64,000 nucleotides of DNA from UBA822 sp965249775. GTDB taxonomy: Bacteria; Gemmatimonadota; Gemmatimonadetes; Longimicrobiales; Gaopeijiaceae. The position numbers and the translations under genes were made by a program. The stretch spans positions 3,162,001 to 3,226,000 of the forward strand of contig OZ252253.1 of the NCBI GenBank assembly GCA_965249775.1, written 5' to 3'. The notes under the pieces were generated by a model that saw nothing but the letters and a program-made list of their open reading frames with translations, was not told where the DNA came from and made no database searches. Positions 1 through 9,310 of the stretch are shown one piece after another; within the stretch, counting starts at the first letter, position 1, and each line of letters opens with the position of its first letter.

Positions 1-1920
1 GTCGTAACGCAGACCAAGGTTGGCTGTAAAGCTCGGAACCATCGGGAATCGGTCACCCGGCTCCACTTGGGGTGGACTGGGCTCGTCCGCTCCCATCGGG
101 TCCCCGGGTGCCCCCTCGTCGTCATCGACGAACGGGGCCGCCAGAAGGGCCTCCGATTCGAACGTAGCCCGGGTCCAGCCCATGGCCGCGCGGACCGTCA
201 GGGGAACGCGCGAGAACGGGACGAGCGACAGCGACGCCTCCACGCCCACCCGCCGGGTTCGCTCGAGATTCGTGAAGAACCCTCTTGTTGGCGTCTCGAG
301 GTCCGTGACGTTGAAGATGTCGTCGTGAACCTCCGACCAATACGCCGCGATTTCCGCTTGGCTTCGGATCTTGGTCATCCGAAATCCGGCCTGCCACGTG
401 TCTGTCTTGACCGCCTTCAGCGGCGGATCGGGGCCGAGCTCGAACGGAAGCTGGCAGGGGTCATCCGGATCGGCGCACGTCACTTCCAGAATCACCGGGG
501 CCCGAAACCCTCGACCATAGCTCGCGAAGGCATTCCAGGACCGGCCAAGAGCTTTGTTTATGCCGATACCGCCAGAGAGGGGCGTGAACTGGTTCCGCCC
601 GCTCCCCGAGGGATCGAGGAGGTCCTGTACCGGGAGATCGACGTAGTCGAAACGAACGGACGCATACAAGGAGACGGTTGGGAGAGCCTTCCACCAAACC
701 TCGCCGAACACGCCGACATTCTGCTCGTCGGTCTTGAGGTGTTCGGTCGTTGCCGGGGTGAGCGACGGAAACGCGTTGTTGGGAAGCTCCCGGATCTCGA
801 TTTCCACGTCGTTCCCCGTCCATTCGGCGCCCGCTGTGGCCATCAAGCGATCGGTTGGCTCATAGCTGATCACTGCCGCGGAGCCGAGCGTGCGGATGTC
901 CGTGAGGCCCAACGCATCGGGTTCGGTGATGTTGTCGTTCGATTGGCGGAAGTCCGCGAGCCGCCAGTACGCGCTTGCCTGGAGCGCCCAGTCATCACCG
1001 AGCTGTTGCTCGACACGCCCACTCAGGAAGTGAAGGAGGGGATCGAAGAGATCCCCATCTCCTCCTGTGTACTGGAGCTCGCGGCGGTCGTCGGGGGGGT
1101 CGGTGATGTCGGGCGGCAGCGGCCCGCCCGCTAGCCAGGACTCGGGTAGCGGCCCCGGACCCTCCAGGCTGTGGGACGCGAACGAGTAGGAGAGCCACGC
1201 GTCCGTTCTTTCAGCGCGCACACCGACCTTGGTGAAGAGGCTCAATTCCTCCGTGCTGCTCAATTGTCTCCAGCCACTGGCCCGGTCGTACGACGCCGTG
1301 ACGAGCCCGTCGAACTTACCGACGGTCTCCGAGGCTCTGGCTGTGCCTCTCAAAAACCCGAAGGAACCGCCCTCGAGCTCGGCCTCCACCGATCTCTCGG
1401 TCCCCCGCCGCGTGACGATGTTGAGCGCTCCGGCCAGTGAGTTCTTTCCAAACGCGCTCACCGGACCACGGATCAGCTCGATGCGGTCGACGGCGCCGCC
1501 AGGGATCAACGAGAGGTGCACCTGTGCTGCGTCGGCTTCATTCACTCGTACCCCGTCGACGAACACACTTATGCCTTGGGGGACGCCAACGATCGGGGAG
1601 AGCGCGAAGCCACGTACGCGAATATCGGCCTGTGAGGAGCTACCGGTCTGGTTGGTGAGGTTCAGCCCGGCGGAGCCTGTGAGCGCATTGGCGACCGAGG
1701 AGCCCGACCCCCCCTGGACGTTGGGCCCCGAGATGATCTGCACCGGGAACGGTACCTCCGCGACGGGCACGGGCCCCGTCCTCAGACGGCCGACCTCGAC
1801 CGTCAGCGGCGGTAACGACAAGACGGAGTCGGGGGGGGGCGTACGGTCCTGCGCCGCTAGGGGGGCTGTGACACCCAGGACCAGCGTGAATACTCCAGTG
1901 ATTGTCCGCAACGAACTCAC
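1..1920 (-). CDS. TonB-dependent receptor, C-terminus beyond the window
   Basis: Outer-membrane TonB-gated importer; substrate unknown. The minus-strand frame is open for 640 codons and leaves the window in frame at position 1. A GTG at 1920 is followed by a hydrophobic signal peptide ending in PLAAQ at about residue 24; GTG at 1926 is an alternative. A short linker leads into a plug domain with ISVFVDGVRVNEADAAQVHL, then IELIRGPVSAFGKNSLAGAL and LNIVTRRG, the usual end-of-plug signature. The rest reads as beta-barrel strands (for example FNAFASYGRGFRAP-like aromatic repeats). There is no N-terminal carboxypeptidase-like domain. It lies 48 bp downstream of the DUF420 gene and could share its transcript. 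The family call is secure; the ligand cannot be told. Confidence 0.9.
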   Translation of the reverse strand, partial: MSSLRTITGVFTLVLGVTAPLAAQDRTPPPDSVLSLPPLTVEVGRLRTGPVPVAEVPFPVQIISGPNVQGGSGSSVANALTGSAGLNLTNQTGSSSQADIRVRGFALSPIVGVPQGISVFVDGVRVNEADAAQVHLSLIPGGAVDRIELIRGPVSAFGKNSLAGALNIVTRRGTERSVEAELEGGSFGFLRGTARASETVGKFDGLVTASYDRASGWRQLSSTEELSLFTKVGVRAERTDAWLSYSFASHSLEGPGPLPESWLAGGPLPPDITDPPDDRRELQYTGGDGDLFDPLLHFLSGRVEQQLGDDWALQASAYWRLADFRQSNDNITEPDALGLTDIRTLGSAAVISYEPTDRLMATAGAEWTGNDVEIEIRELPNNAFPSLTPATTEHLKTDEQNVGVFGEVWWKALPTVSLYASVRFDYVDLPVQDLLDPSGSGRNQFTPLSGGIGINKALGRSWNAFASYGRGFRAPVILEVTCADPDDPCQLPFELGPDPPLKAVKTDTWQAGFRMTKIRSQAEIAAYWSEVHDDIFNVTDLETPTRGFFTNLERTRRVGVEASLSLVPFSRVPLTVRAAMGWTRATFESEALLAAPFVDDDEGAPGDPMGADEPSPPQVEPGDRFPMVPSFTANLGLRYD

Positions 1921-1968
1921 GACCACGGCGGCAACCTGGTCGCACACGAGGCATGCCCACTCTTCGGT

Positions 1969-2406
1969 CTAGACATACCCGTACACCTGGTAGAGCAGGA
2001 CGTAGACCACGATTCCGGTTACGGATACGTAGAACCAGGCCGGGAAGACCCAGCGGGCCAGGCGGCGGTGATCCTGAAAGCGCTCCTTCGAAGCCAGGTA
2101 TAGGAGGCGAAGGACGCCTGGAACGATCAGCACCGCCAGGATCATGTGGGAAAACAGGATTCCCAGGTAAATCGCCTTTGCGGCTCCCACGCCCGCGAAG
2201 GAATGCGTGCCGGTAATTGCGAAGCGGGTCACGTAGAAGATGAGGAACAATGCCGATGTGGCGACCGCACCCAGCATGCTCAAGCGATGACGGCTGACCT
2301 GCTTACGGCGAATGAAGACCCACCCACTGACGAGCAGGATGCCACTGGAGAGGTTTAGTGCCGCATTGGTTCGAGCCAAAAGCGCCCCAATCGCCTCAGC
2401 CTCCAT
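1969..2406 (-). CDS. DUF420 membrane protein (YozB/CtaM-like)
   Basis: Small integral membrane protein of about 145 residues with four predicted membrane helices, including AVATSALFLIFYVTRF and FSHMILAVLIVPGVLRLL. DUF420 proteins accompany cytochrome oxidase genes; the Bacillus member CtaM (YozB) is needed for maturation of an aa3 oxidase. Here the gene sits directly behind heme A synthase and overlaps it by 11 bp if the ATG at 2406 is used, which fits an oxidase-assembly role. Longer in-frame starts exist at 2436 and 2466 but would add a charged, unlikely leader and increase the overlap. No oxidase subunit gene is in view. Confidence 0.82.
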   Translation of the reverse strand: MEAEAIGALLARTNAALNLSSGILLVSGWVFIRRKQVSRHRLSMLGAVATSALFLIFYVTRFAITGTHSFAGVGAAKAIYLGILFSHMILAVLIVPGVLRLLYLASKERFQDHRRLARWVFPAWFYVSVTGIVVYVLLYQVYGYV

Positions 2407-3370
2407 ATCCGGCCGCCCCCTGCTCGGCCGTTGCATGCTCGACCGCTCCGAGCTCGGACCGCTCACCCGCTGCGCCTGAGCCTTCTCCAGGCGCCCACGT
2501 CATCACCGCGACCCCCACAGTAACCGTGAGAATGGACGCAGCCAGAAGTGTGTGAAAGGAGACCGGAAGCACCGCCAGGCGCGTATACACGGAGGCGAAG
2601 CCGAGAAGTACCTGCAGCGTCACGAGAACCCCCGCCGAGACCGCTAGCGTGCGCGCGACGGATGGACCCAGCGTCCGCACGGCCTGAACCGCCAAGGCCA
2701 GCAACGTGATCAAGAGGAGTAACCCTGTGACGCGGTGGCTGAAGTGCACGACGACGGTCGTGGCCTGCAGAGGTGGGATCCACTGCCCGAGGCAGAGAGG
2801 AACGTCCGGGCAGACCAGCCCGGCATCCATATGGCGGACGGCGGCCCCCAGGACCGACTGGAGAAACGTGAGCACGGCTCCGAACACTGCCAGCGTGCGA
2901 AGGCCCCGGAGGCCCCCCCCGGCGCCACTGCGCCGCAACCAGCCTGGAGAGGCGACCACCGTCAGGCCCGTGGCCAATGCGAGAAAGAGGAACGCCAACG
3001 CCAGATGCGTGGTCGAGATCGCATCCGGAAGCCTCATCAACACGGTGAGTCCGCCGAAGAGGCTTTGGACCAGCAGGAGACCGATTCCGGCCAGCGCCCA
3101 CCAACGAATCGCCGGCCGCCGGGCTTCGGGCCTCCAGGCCAGGTACGTAGCGGCGATGAAGATCAAAACGAGGCCCCCGGCGACGAGGCGGTGCAGGTGC
3201 TCCCAGAAGACGCCGCCCGTCATTTCGGGTAGCATCGTCCCGTAACAGGTGGGCCAATCGGGGCAAGCGAGGCTCGACCCCGTGGCGTGAACGACGCTGC
3301 CGAGAAACAAGAGGCCGAGGGTCCACACCGTCGAGATGTAAAATGCTCTATAATGTTGTTCTATGTTCAT
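2396..3370 (-). CDS. ctaA: Heme A synthase (COX15/CtaA family)
   Basis: Inner-membrane enzyme that oxidises the C8 methyl of heme O to the formyl of heme A for aa3-type oxidases. The 324-residue protein has eight predicted membrane helices in two similar halves. Candidate heme ligands are visible: EHLHR (His58/His60) with TTHLAL (His122) in the first half, HFSHR (His209/His212) with SFHT (His273) in the second. Two cysteine pairs, Cys36/Cys42 (ACPDWPTC) and Cys187/Cys193 (VCPDVPLC), match the periplasmic cysteine loops of Bacillus-type CtaA. A DUF420 gene follows with overlap. A 16-bp sequence spanning the start codon is duplicated just upstream. Confidence 0.95.
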   Translation of the reverse strand: MNIEQHYRAFYISTVWTLGLLFLGSVVHATGSSLACPDWPTCYGTMLPEMTGGVFWEHLHRLVAGGLVLIFIAATYLAWRPEARRPAIRWWALAGIGLLLVQSLFGGLTVLMRLPDAISTTHLALAFLFLALATGLTVVASPGWLRRSGAGGGLRGLRTLAVFGAVLTFLQSVLGAAVRHMDAGLVCPDVPLCLGQWIPPLQATTVVVHFSHRVTGLLLLITLLALAVQAVRTLGPSVARTLAVSAGVLVTLQVLLGFASVYTRLAVLPVSFHTLLAASILTVTVGVAVMTWAPGEGSGAAGERSELGAVEHATAEQGAAGYGG

Positions 3371-3399
3371 CCCGGATTCCCGGATGTTGTTCTATGTTC
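3353..3399. repeat. 16-bp direct repeat at the ctaA start
   Basis: ATGTTGTTCTATGTTC occurs at 3353-3368 and again at 3384-3399, 31 bp apart start to start. On the minus strand the first copy covers the ctaA ATG and the next codons, and the second lies immediately upstream where a ribosome-binding site would be expected. The spacer holds a near-palindrome, CCCGGATTCCCGG. Confidence 0.85.
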
Positions 3400-3513
3400 G
3401 ACCAGGATTCTCGCTCATCCCTTGGCATGGAATCAACCCTTGAGACGAAAGGTCACCCTCCCCGCCATGGATCGACTACATAACCGGGCGTTTCGGTGCC
3501 GCAGCAAGAGCGC

Positions 3514-5271
3514 ATGAACCTTAGCGGGACCGCCGGATTCCTCCGGCGGCTGGGCCCCCGCGTACGACCGTACTGGTCATCGCTTCTGTTCGCTGGCGTG
3601 CTGATGCTCTTCAGCGTGAGCATCGGCTTGGCGTTCCCGCTGATTGTCCGGGAACTCCTCGACGCGGCGTTCCTGGCCGGAGATTCCGAGCTCCTCAACC
3701 GCATCGCCATCGGGTTGCTTTCGTTGTTCGCGGTGTTGGCGGTCGTCAACTTTTTTCAGAGCTACTTGACCGCTGCGGTATCGGAAAAGGTCGTAGCCGA
3801 TCTGCGGCGGGACCTCTTCGGCGCGTTGATCTATCAGCCGCCCGGATTTTTCGCCAACCGGAGAGTGGGCGAGCTCTCTTCCCGGCTCGCCTCGGATTCG
3901 GGCTTGATCCAAGGTGTTCTTCGTTTCGGTGTTCCGGAGATCATTCGCCAAGTGGTGTTCCTGGTCGGAGCTTTGGTGTTGGTGACGATCACGAACCCGC
4001 GGCTCACGCTTGTTACGCTGACGGTCATTCCGTTCGCCGCTTTGGTCGGGTGGTTCTTCGGGCGCAGGGTGAGACGTCTGAGCACGCGTATTCAGGATCG
4101 TTTGGCCGATGCGGTGTCGAGGGCGGAGCAGGTGTTCACGCAGATCCGCACGGTCCAGAGCTTCACGCGTGAGCACTATGAGAACGAGGCGTACGTGGGG
4201 GCGGTCCACCGGGCGCGTGACGAGGGACTTCGGAGGGCGATGGCCCGGGCCAGCCTCACCGGTGCGGTCACGTTCGCGGCGTTCGGAGCCATCGTCATGG
4301 TGCTTTGGGTGGGGGGGCGCCTGGTCTTGGCCGAGGAGCTGAGCGCGGGGACCCTCGTGGCCTTCCTGCTCTATGCCGTCACGATCTCCGGCGCGATCAC
4401 GTCCCTTGCGGGATTCTGGGCCAATCTCCAGGAGGCTGCGGGTGCAGCGCGACGCATCTTCGAGATCTTGGACCACCCCGTGGCCATCGAGTCGCCCCCC
4501 AACCCGCGGGTATTACCCACGCCCGTGCGCGGCGTCGTCCGCTACGAGGGTGTCGCGTTCCGGTACGAGCCAGACCTCCCCAGGGTCTTGGACGGCATCG
4601 ATCTCGTTCTCGATGAGGGGGCGACCGTGGCTCTCGTCGGGAGCTCCGGATCCGGCAAGAGCACCCTCGCCTCGCTCATTCCGCGCTTCTTCGATGTCGA
4701 GGAGGGCTCCGTCACGTTCGACGGAATCGATGTCCGGGATCTGGCTCTCAATGACTTGCGGAGTTGGGTCGGGATCGTTCCACAGGAGCCCATGCTCTTC
4801 GGGGGGACGATCCGTGAGAACCTCGTGTACGGCGATCTGGATGCGAGCCAAACCGAGATCGAGCAGGTTTCTCGGTCCGCTCACGCCGCCGAGTTCATCG
4901 AGACGTTCCCCGACGGATACGACCAGGTCGTTGGGGAGCGGGGTGTGACGCTCAGCGCCGGACAGAGGCAGCGGATCGCCATCGCCCGCGTCATGCTGGA
5001 GCGTCCCAAGCTCTTGATCCTCGACGAGGCGTCGAGCAGCCTCGACTCCGAGAGCGAGGCGCTGGTCCAGGACGCGCTGGAGCATCTGATGCGGGGCCGG
5101 ACGACCCTGGTCATCGCCCACCGTCTCTCCACGGTGATTCGGTCAGACCGGATTCTCGTTCTCGATCAGGGCAGGATCGTCAACGAGGGCTCGCACCTCG
5201 AGCTGCTCGAACGGAGCGAGGTGTACGATCGGCTCTACCGGCGACAGGCGCACGAGCCTGCCGTGCCTTGA
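3514..5271 (+). CDS. ABC exporter, fused membrane and ATPase domains (MsbA/BmrA-like)
   Basis: Homodimeric type ATP-driven exporter half-transporter of about 585 residues, the usual length for MsbA-like proteins. Residues 1-330 hold six membrane helices (exporter fold); the ATPase follows. Walker A GSSGSGKST lies near residue 376, the signature is LSAGQRQR near 480 (LSAGQ instead of LSGGQ), Walker B LLILDEASS near 500 and the switch histidine is in IAHRLST near 535. The ATG at 3514 is preferred; a GTG at 3496 adds six residues, and neither has a strong ribosome site. It stands alone between a minus-strand gene on each side, so substrate (lipid, peptide or drug) cannot be inferred. Confidence 0.93.
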   Translation: MNLSGTAGFLRRLGPRVRPYWSSLLFAGVLMLFSVSIGLAFPLIVRELLDAAFLAGDSELLNRIAIGLLSLFAVLAVVNFFQSYLTAAVSEKVVADLRRDLFGALIYQPPGFFANRRVGELSSRLASDSGLIQGVLRFGVPEIIRQVVFLVGALVLVTITNPRLTLVTLTVIPFAALVGWFFGRRVRRLSTRIQDRLADAVSRAEQVFTQIRTVQSFTREHYENEAYVGAVHRARDEGLRRAMARASLTGAVTFAAFGAIVMVLWVGGRLVLAEELSAGTLVAFLLYAVTISGAITSLAGFWANLQEAAGAARRIFEILDHPVAIESPPNPRVLPTPVRGVVRYEGVAFRYEPDLPRVLDGIDLVLDEGATVALVGSSGSGKSTLASLIPRFFDVEEGSVTFDGIDVRDLALNDLRSWVGIVPQEPMLFGGTIRENLVYGDLDASQTEIEQVSRSAHAAEFIETFPDGYDQVVGERGVTLSAGQRQRIAIARVMLERPKLLILDEASSSLDSESEALVQDALEHLMRGRTTLVIAHRLSTVIRSDRILVLDQGRIVNEGSHLELLERSEVYDRLYRRQAHEPAVP

Positions 5272-5297
5272 GGTTAGGTCCCCCCGCTGCGAAGAGC

Positions 5298-5418
5298 ATT
5301 CTTCTTCAACGGAAGGCCGCTACGCCCTCGGACGTGTGGGTACGCGATCGGGCTGGGGGCTTCGCTCTACGGCGGCGCTTCAAGGCGCTCGCCGCAGAGC
5401 CTTCCTCTGAAGAAGAAT
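5298..5418. repeat. Imperfect inverted repeat between convergent genes
   Basis: ATTCTTCTTCAACGGAAGG at 5298-5316 is answered by CCTTCCTCTGAAGAAGAAT at 5400-5418, matching at 17 of 19 positions, with weaker pairing continuing outward. The intervening 83 bases are too long for a simple intrinsic terminator. The arm contains the CTTCAACG core also seen in the intergenic palindromes at 49.6, 51.7 and 54.5 kb, so it may be a REP- or MITE-like element. It occupies most of the gap between the ABC exporter and the acyl-CoA dehydrogenase. Confidence 0.6.
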
Positions 5419-5511
5419 CCTCCTCGCTGCGGGCGCGAGGCCTAGGCACGGTAGCGGGTGAACCGCCGCGCCAGCAGACGGTTCGCGTTTGCCGTACCCC
5501 ACCGGCTTGCG

Positions 5512-7488
5512 TCAGGCGTGTCCGGCCGGTTCGCGGGTGGGCGCCCGCTCACGCTCTTCCGTTGGCTCGGCTGCAGCAACGCCTTCCCCGGTACTCTCCT
5601 CTTGGGCTTCGCGGTCCGGGTTGGGCATCCAGTCGGTGGTGACCAGCCCCGCCTCCAGCCATTCGTACGTGCCCTTCATCGCGTCCTGAGCGACGCGATA
5701 CGTCACGGTGTCGTGTCTGGAGAAGAGGTGCTTGAACCGCTCCTGGATGCGGACTCGCGCATGGCGGCAGAACAGGTCCGCAAGCTGGTAGGGAGAGCGG
5801 TCGGATGGATTCTTGTCGACCAGGGCCTTCGCGTGCACGGTGGTGGCCACCATGACGAAGAGCTCGGCGCCGATCTCGACAATTCTGCCAAGGACGGCCT
5901 GCTTGCGCTCCAGGCCGGGGCCGAAGCGGATCATCCCGTGAAAAATGGAGCGCGCGAGGCGCCCCGCGGTCCGCTTCGTGTAGCGCAGGTGCTTGGCCAG
6001 CGGGCCAAACTCCCGGTAGCGGGGCCAACGTCCCCATGTGAGCCAGCGCGTGGGATACCACACGGCGTAGTGGAGTCCCGCGCGGATCAGCGCCGCGAGA
6101 CGCCGCCCCATGGGGGCCTTGGGATCGATCAGGTCCCCGGCCACGCTCAGGTGGCTGTCGACGGCCTCCCGGGCGATGAACAGGCGCATGATCTCACTGG
6201 ACCCCTCGAAGATCAGGTTGATGCGTGAATCCCGGAAGCCTCGCTCCAACGGGTACGGATGCTCACCACGCTCCCGCAACGAGTCGGCCCTCTCGTATCC
6301 TCTGCCGCCCCGGATCTGAATCGCGTCGTCGACCAGATCGAAGCTGACCTCGCTGTTCCACATCTTCGCGATGGCCGCTTCGAGACGAATGTCGAAGGTC
6401 TTGGCGTCGGACATGAGGGCGGTGAGTTGGACTACCGAATCGAGCGCGAAGGTATTGGCTGCCATCTTGCCCAGCATCTGCGCTACGGCCCCGTGCTTTC
6501 CGACCGGCGCTCCCCACTGGAAGCGCTCGGCGGCCCACTGGCGGCTCACGAGTAGAGCGGCTTTGGCCCCGGCGGCACAGAACGCGGGAAGTGCCAGACG
6601 GCCCGTGTTCAGCGTGATCAGGGCGAGCTTCAGCCCCTTGCCCTCACCCCAGAGGAGATTCTCCTTGGGGACCTTCACGTTGTCGAATGTCAGCACGCCG
6701 TTGGACAGACCGTTGAGCCCCATGAACGAGCACGTCTGCACCACCTCGACACCCTCCCACGCCGTCTCGACTATGAAGGCGGTGATCGGCTTGCGGCTTT
6801 TCACGCCCTCCCTCGGCTGCGTCCGGACCATGACCACGATGATGTCGGCCCGTGGTCCGTTGGTGCACCAGAGCTTCGTGCCGTTCAGGATCCAGTGCTC
6901 CCCGTCGTCGGACAGTTCGGCGTGCGTGGAGAGATTGGCGGGATCCGAACCGACATCCTGCTCCGTCAAGGCGAACGCAGACAGCTCGCCCCCAGCCAAC
7001 CGTGGCAGGTATTTCCGCTTCTGCTCTTCTGTGCCGAAATACAAGAGTGGCTGGGGGGCCCCGATCGACTGATGTGCCGATAGAAACGCTCCGGTGGACG
7101 CGCATCGGCTACCCACGATGGCCAGAGCCTTATTGTACTGATATTGCGAGAGCCCAAGCCCGCCATATTCAGTTGGGATCTTGATCCCGAACGCACCGAT
7201 CTCCGCCAAGCCATCGAGCACTTCCTGCGGAACCCATCGGTCGCGGTCGATGGCGTCGCCATCGATATGTTCGCGGGTGAACTCCTCCAACTTCTCTAGG
7301 AACGGCTGAGCGCGGGCCTCCAACTCCGGATCCGGCTCGGGGAGCGGATGGACGAGGGAAAGATCCAAATCTCCGTTGTAGAGCCCGCGAGCGAAGCTCC
7401 GGTCCTTCCACTCGGTTTCGCGGGCAGATTCCGCCACCTGGCGGGCTTCCTGCTCTGTGGCGAGGCTCTTTTCGGATTTGTCGGACAT
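5512..7488 (-). CDS. Acyl-CoA dehydrogenase, long form (VLCAD/ACAD9-like)
   Basis: FAD-dependent enzyme for the first step of fatty-acid beta-oxidation. At 658 residues it exceeds the 380-400 residues of short members because of a C-terminal extension of about 215 residues after the core, as in very-long-chain types. Visible signatures are FALTEQDVGSDPANLSTHA (flavin and substrate loop, about residue 172), QIRGGRGYE (about 391) and IFEGSSEIMR, in which Glu428 is the candidate catalytic base. The ATG at 7488 has AGGGGAG upstream at good spacing. The C-terminus is acidic and low complexity (PTEERERAPTREPAGHA). It is last in a five-gene minus-strand run whose other members include a patatin lipase, consistent with lipid turnover. 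Confidence 0.93.
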   Translation of the reverse strand: MSDKSEKSLATEQEARQVAESARETEWKDRSFARGLYNGDLDLSLVHPLPEPDPELEARAQPFLEKLEEFTREHIDGDAIDRDRWVPQEVLDGLAEIGAFGIKIPTEYGGLGLSQYQYNKALAIVGSRCASTGAFLSAHQSIGAPQPLLYFGTEEQKRKYLPRLAGGELSAFALTEQDVGSDPANLSTHAELSDDGEHWILNGTKLWCTNGPRADIIVVMVRTQPREGVKSRKPITAFIVETAWEGVEVVQTCSFMGLNGLSNGVLTFDNVKVPKENLLWGEGKGLKLALITLNTGRLALPAFCAAGAKAALLVSRQWAAERFQWGAPVGKHGAVAQMLGKMAANTFALDSVVQLTALMSDAKTFDIRLEAAIAKMWNSEVSFDLVDDAIQIRGGRGYERADSLRERGEHPYPLERGFRDSRINLIFEGSSEIMRLFIAREAVDSHLSVAGDLIDPKAPMGRRLAALIRAGLHYAVWYPTRWLTWGRWPRYREFGPLAKHLRYTKRTAGRLARSIFHGMIRFGPGLERKQAVLGRIVEIGAELFVMVATTVHAKALVDKNPSDRSPYQLADLFCRHARVRIQERFKHLFSRHDTVTYRVAQDAMKGTYEWLEAGLVTTDWMPNPDREAQEESTGEGVAAAEPTEERERAPTREPAGHA

Positions 7489-7590
7489 CGGGGAACTCCC
7501 CTCTTTTCGGGCGGGGCGGGGGTCGGCTTGCGATCTCGCCGTACCCTAAATCTAACCCCGAACGACTCGGCGTGGTTTCTCCTCTTTCAG

Positions 7591-8850
7591 TCAGACCGCC
7601 GGGGCGGGTCCATCACCAGCGACGCCGTCTACTCCGGCGACGCCGTCTTCTCCGGATCGGATGAACGCGTCGATCTCCTCGGCGTGGGCCTCCGCGTCCG
7701 ACTCACCGAGTGCAATGAGTCGGCCGATGTAATCCGGCTGAAAGAGCACCATGCTGAGAAAGTCCGGACTCTTCAGCTGCCTCGTGCCGAGGCCGCGCGT
7801 GAGGAACCGGAAGGTCTTGGGGAGTTGAGGCTCGAACTCGTTCGCGAGGCGCGCCAGGTCGAGGGAGGGCCGCAAGATCAGCAAACTCACAGGCCGCAGG
7901 TCGCCCCTGTCCTCGGGTGGCATTTTTCTCAGCAGCTGATTCAAGCGTTCCAGGCGGAGCGCGTCTTGATCCAGAAGATCGAGGAACACCGAGTTGAGGA
8001 TGACACCCAGGACCTGAGCGGGAGGGGGGTAGCCTGTGACGTCGGGACGCCGGGCTTCGGCTGCCGTTCTACCGTATCGGGTGGAAATCGCCAGGATCTT
8101 TTCCGCCCCGAGATGAATGGCGGGCGAAAGCGGAGTCGAGAGCCGTAGGCCGCCGTCTCCGAAGTACTCGTCTCCGACTCGGACCGCCGGAAAGAACAAA
8201 GGAAGGGCCGACGAAGCCATGACGTGATCGATGGTCAGCACGGTCTGCTGGGAGCGACGTTGGGGACGGGTCCAGTCGTGGAGGTCTTGCCCCTGAATCC
8301 ACGTCAGGGACTGCCCCGTCGTGTAGCTCGAAGTGCTCAGGGCGATCGCCTTTAGCCTTCCCAGCGCCAAGTTGTATTGGATGCCCGTCAGCTCGCCGTC
8401 GACCGCATGGAGCACTTCGGACAGATAGGTCCTGAGCGGCGTCGTATCCACCAGGCCTTGCACGCGGACCGCGCCGCCGACCCCTCCCGATAGGAGCTGG
8501 AAAAGCCACCGCATACCGATCCGTGTCAGCGAAGGCGCGTCGACCCGAAACACCTCCTCTACGGTCAAGCGCTCCCAGAGGGCCACCAGCTCCCGCACGG
8601 CCTGGGCGAAGGAGCCGTGGTGTGAAGCCAAATGCGCCGCATTGATACCGCCCGAAGACACACCAGTGACGATAGGCACCTTGAGGTCCGGGAACTGCTT
8701 GGCCAGATAACTCAAGAAACCGACTTGATAGGCCGCTCTCGCTCCACCTCCACCCATCACGAGACCGAGGTCGGGAGCCGCGTGCGGGGTGGTGTCAGCT
8801 TGCGAGGCGGCGTCCGCCGGCGATGTCGGAGCCTCGGGTCGCGTGGTCAT
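7591..8850 (-). CDS. Patatin-like phospholipase
   Basis: Serine acyl hydrolase with the patatin Ser-Asp dyad. The oxyanion-hole loop is MGGGGARAAYQVGF at about residues 32-45, the nucleophile motif is GVSSG with Ser65, and the Asp motif is GDGGLR with Asp232. Length 419 residues fits bacterial patatins with a C-terminal extension. No signal peptide is visible; the first 25 residues are Ala/Thr/Pro-rich and disordered. It starts 48 bp after the small membrane-protein gene and lies 102 bp upstream of the acyl-CoA dehydrogenase, so released fatty acids could feed that enzyme, though this is inference. Confidence 0.92.
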   Translation of the reverse strand: MTTRPEAPTSPADAASQADTTPHAAPDLGLVMGGGGARAAYQVGFLSYLAKQFPDLKVPIVTGVSSGGINAAHLASHHGSFAQAVRELVALWERLTVEEVFRVDAPSLTRIGMRWLFQLLSGGVGGAVRVQGLVDTTPLRTYLSEVLHAVDGELTGIQYNLALGRLKAIALSTSSYTTGQSLTWIQGQDLHDWTRPQRRSQQTVLTIDHVMASSALPLFFPAVRVGDEYFGDGGLRLSTPLSPAIHLGAEKILAISTRYGRTAAEARRPDVTGYPPPAQVLGVILNSVFLDLLDQDALRLERLNQLLRKMPPEDRGDLRPVSLLILRPSLDLARLANEFEPQLPKTFRFLTRGLGTRQLKSPDFLSMVLFQPDYIGRLIALGESDAEAHAEEIDAFIRSGEDGVAGVDGVAGDGPAPAV

Positions 8851-8898
8851 CCGGCGTCTCGGCTCTCTCGGTGGCTCGTGAACTTCTGGGACACCACG

Positions 8899-9291
8899 TC
8901 AACCGACGATGGGACGCCCGATGGACAGGATCCCACCCGCGATAAGCGCCAACGCCACGAGTGCCCCTATTGCGTGGGGCATGTAGGACTTCAGCTCCTC
9001 CGGCCTCCGGCGCATGACCGACACCGGAATCTGCGCCGTCGCCGCCGCGAACAACATCATGAAGATGTGTCCCGTCAGCGCCGCCCGGAACAGGCCGAAG
9101 AAAATCAAGCCGAGCCCGAGAAGGAGTTGCAGATGCAGCGTTCCGGCGAAGCTGGATGACAAGATTCTTATCGTCTTGTCGTACTTCCGCCCCGAAATCA
9201 CTCCATACGCCGCGTAGAGAACGGTCAAGACCCCTGCAAGGAGGATCAGGTAGCGGAGGCCCGAATGCGCATTGAAGAAGAAGCTAGTCAT
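8899..9291 (-). CDS. Small polytopic membrane protein, function unknown
   Basis: About 130 residues with four hydrophobic stretches: SGLRYLILLAGVLTVLYAAY, LQLLLGLGLIFFGLF, GHIFMMLFAAATAQI and GALVALALIAGGIL. The ATG at 9291 is chosen because it gives an N-terminus leading straight into the first helix; an open frame continues upstream but would overlap the propeller gene and encode Arg/Ser-rich sequence typical of an unused frame. Histidines at the ends of helices (NAHSG, LHLQ, TGHIF, MPHAIG) suggest possible heme or metal contact, but I recognise no named family. It begins 20 bp after the preceding gene ends. Confidence 0.72.
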   Translation of the reverse strand: MTSFFFNAHSGLRYLILLAGVLTVLYAAYGVISGRKYDKTIRILSSSFAGTLHLQLLLGLGLIFFGLFRAALTGHIFMMLFAAATAQIPVSVMRRRPEELKSYMPHAIGALVALALIAGGILSIGRPIVG

Positions 9292-9310
9292 CGTTTTTGG
9301 CTCATCGCGG

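Noticed and set aside
67..1134. Long plus-strand open frame of 355 codons
   Set aside because: It is the antisense shadow of the TonB receptor; the translation is Arg/Gly-rich with no recognisable features.
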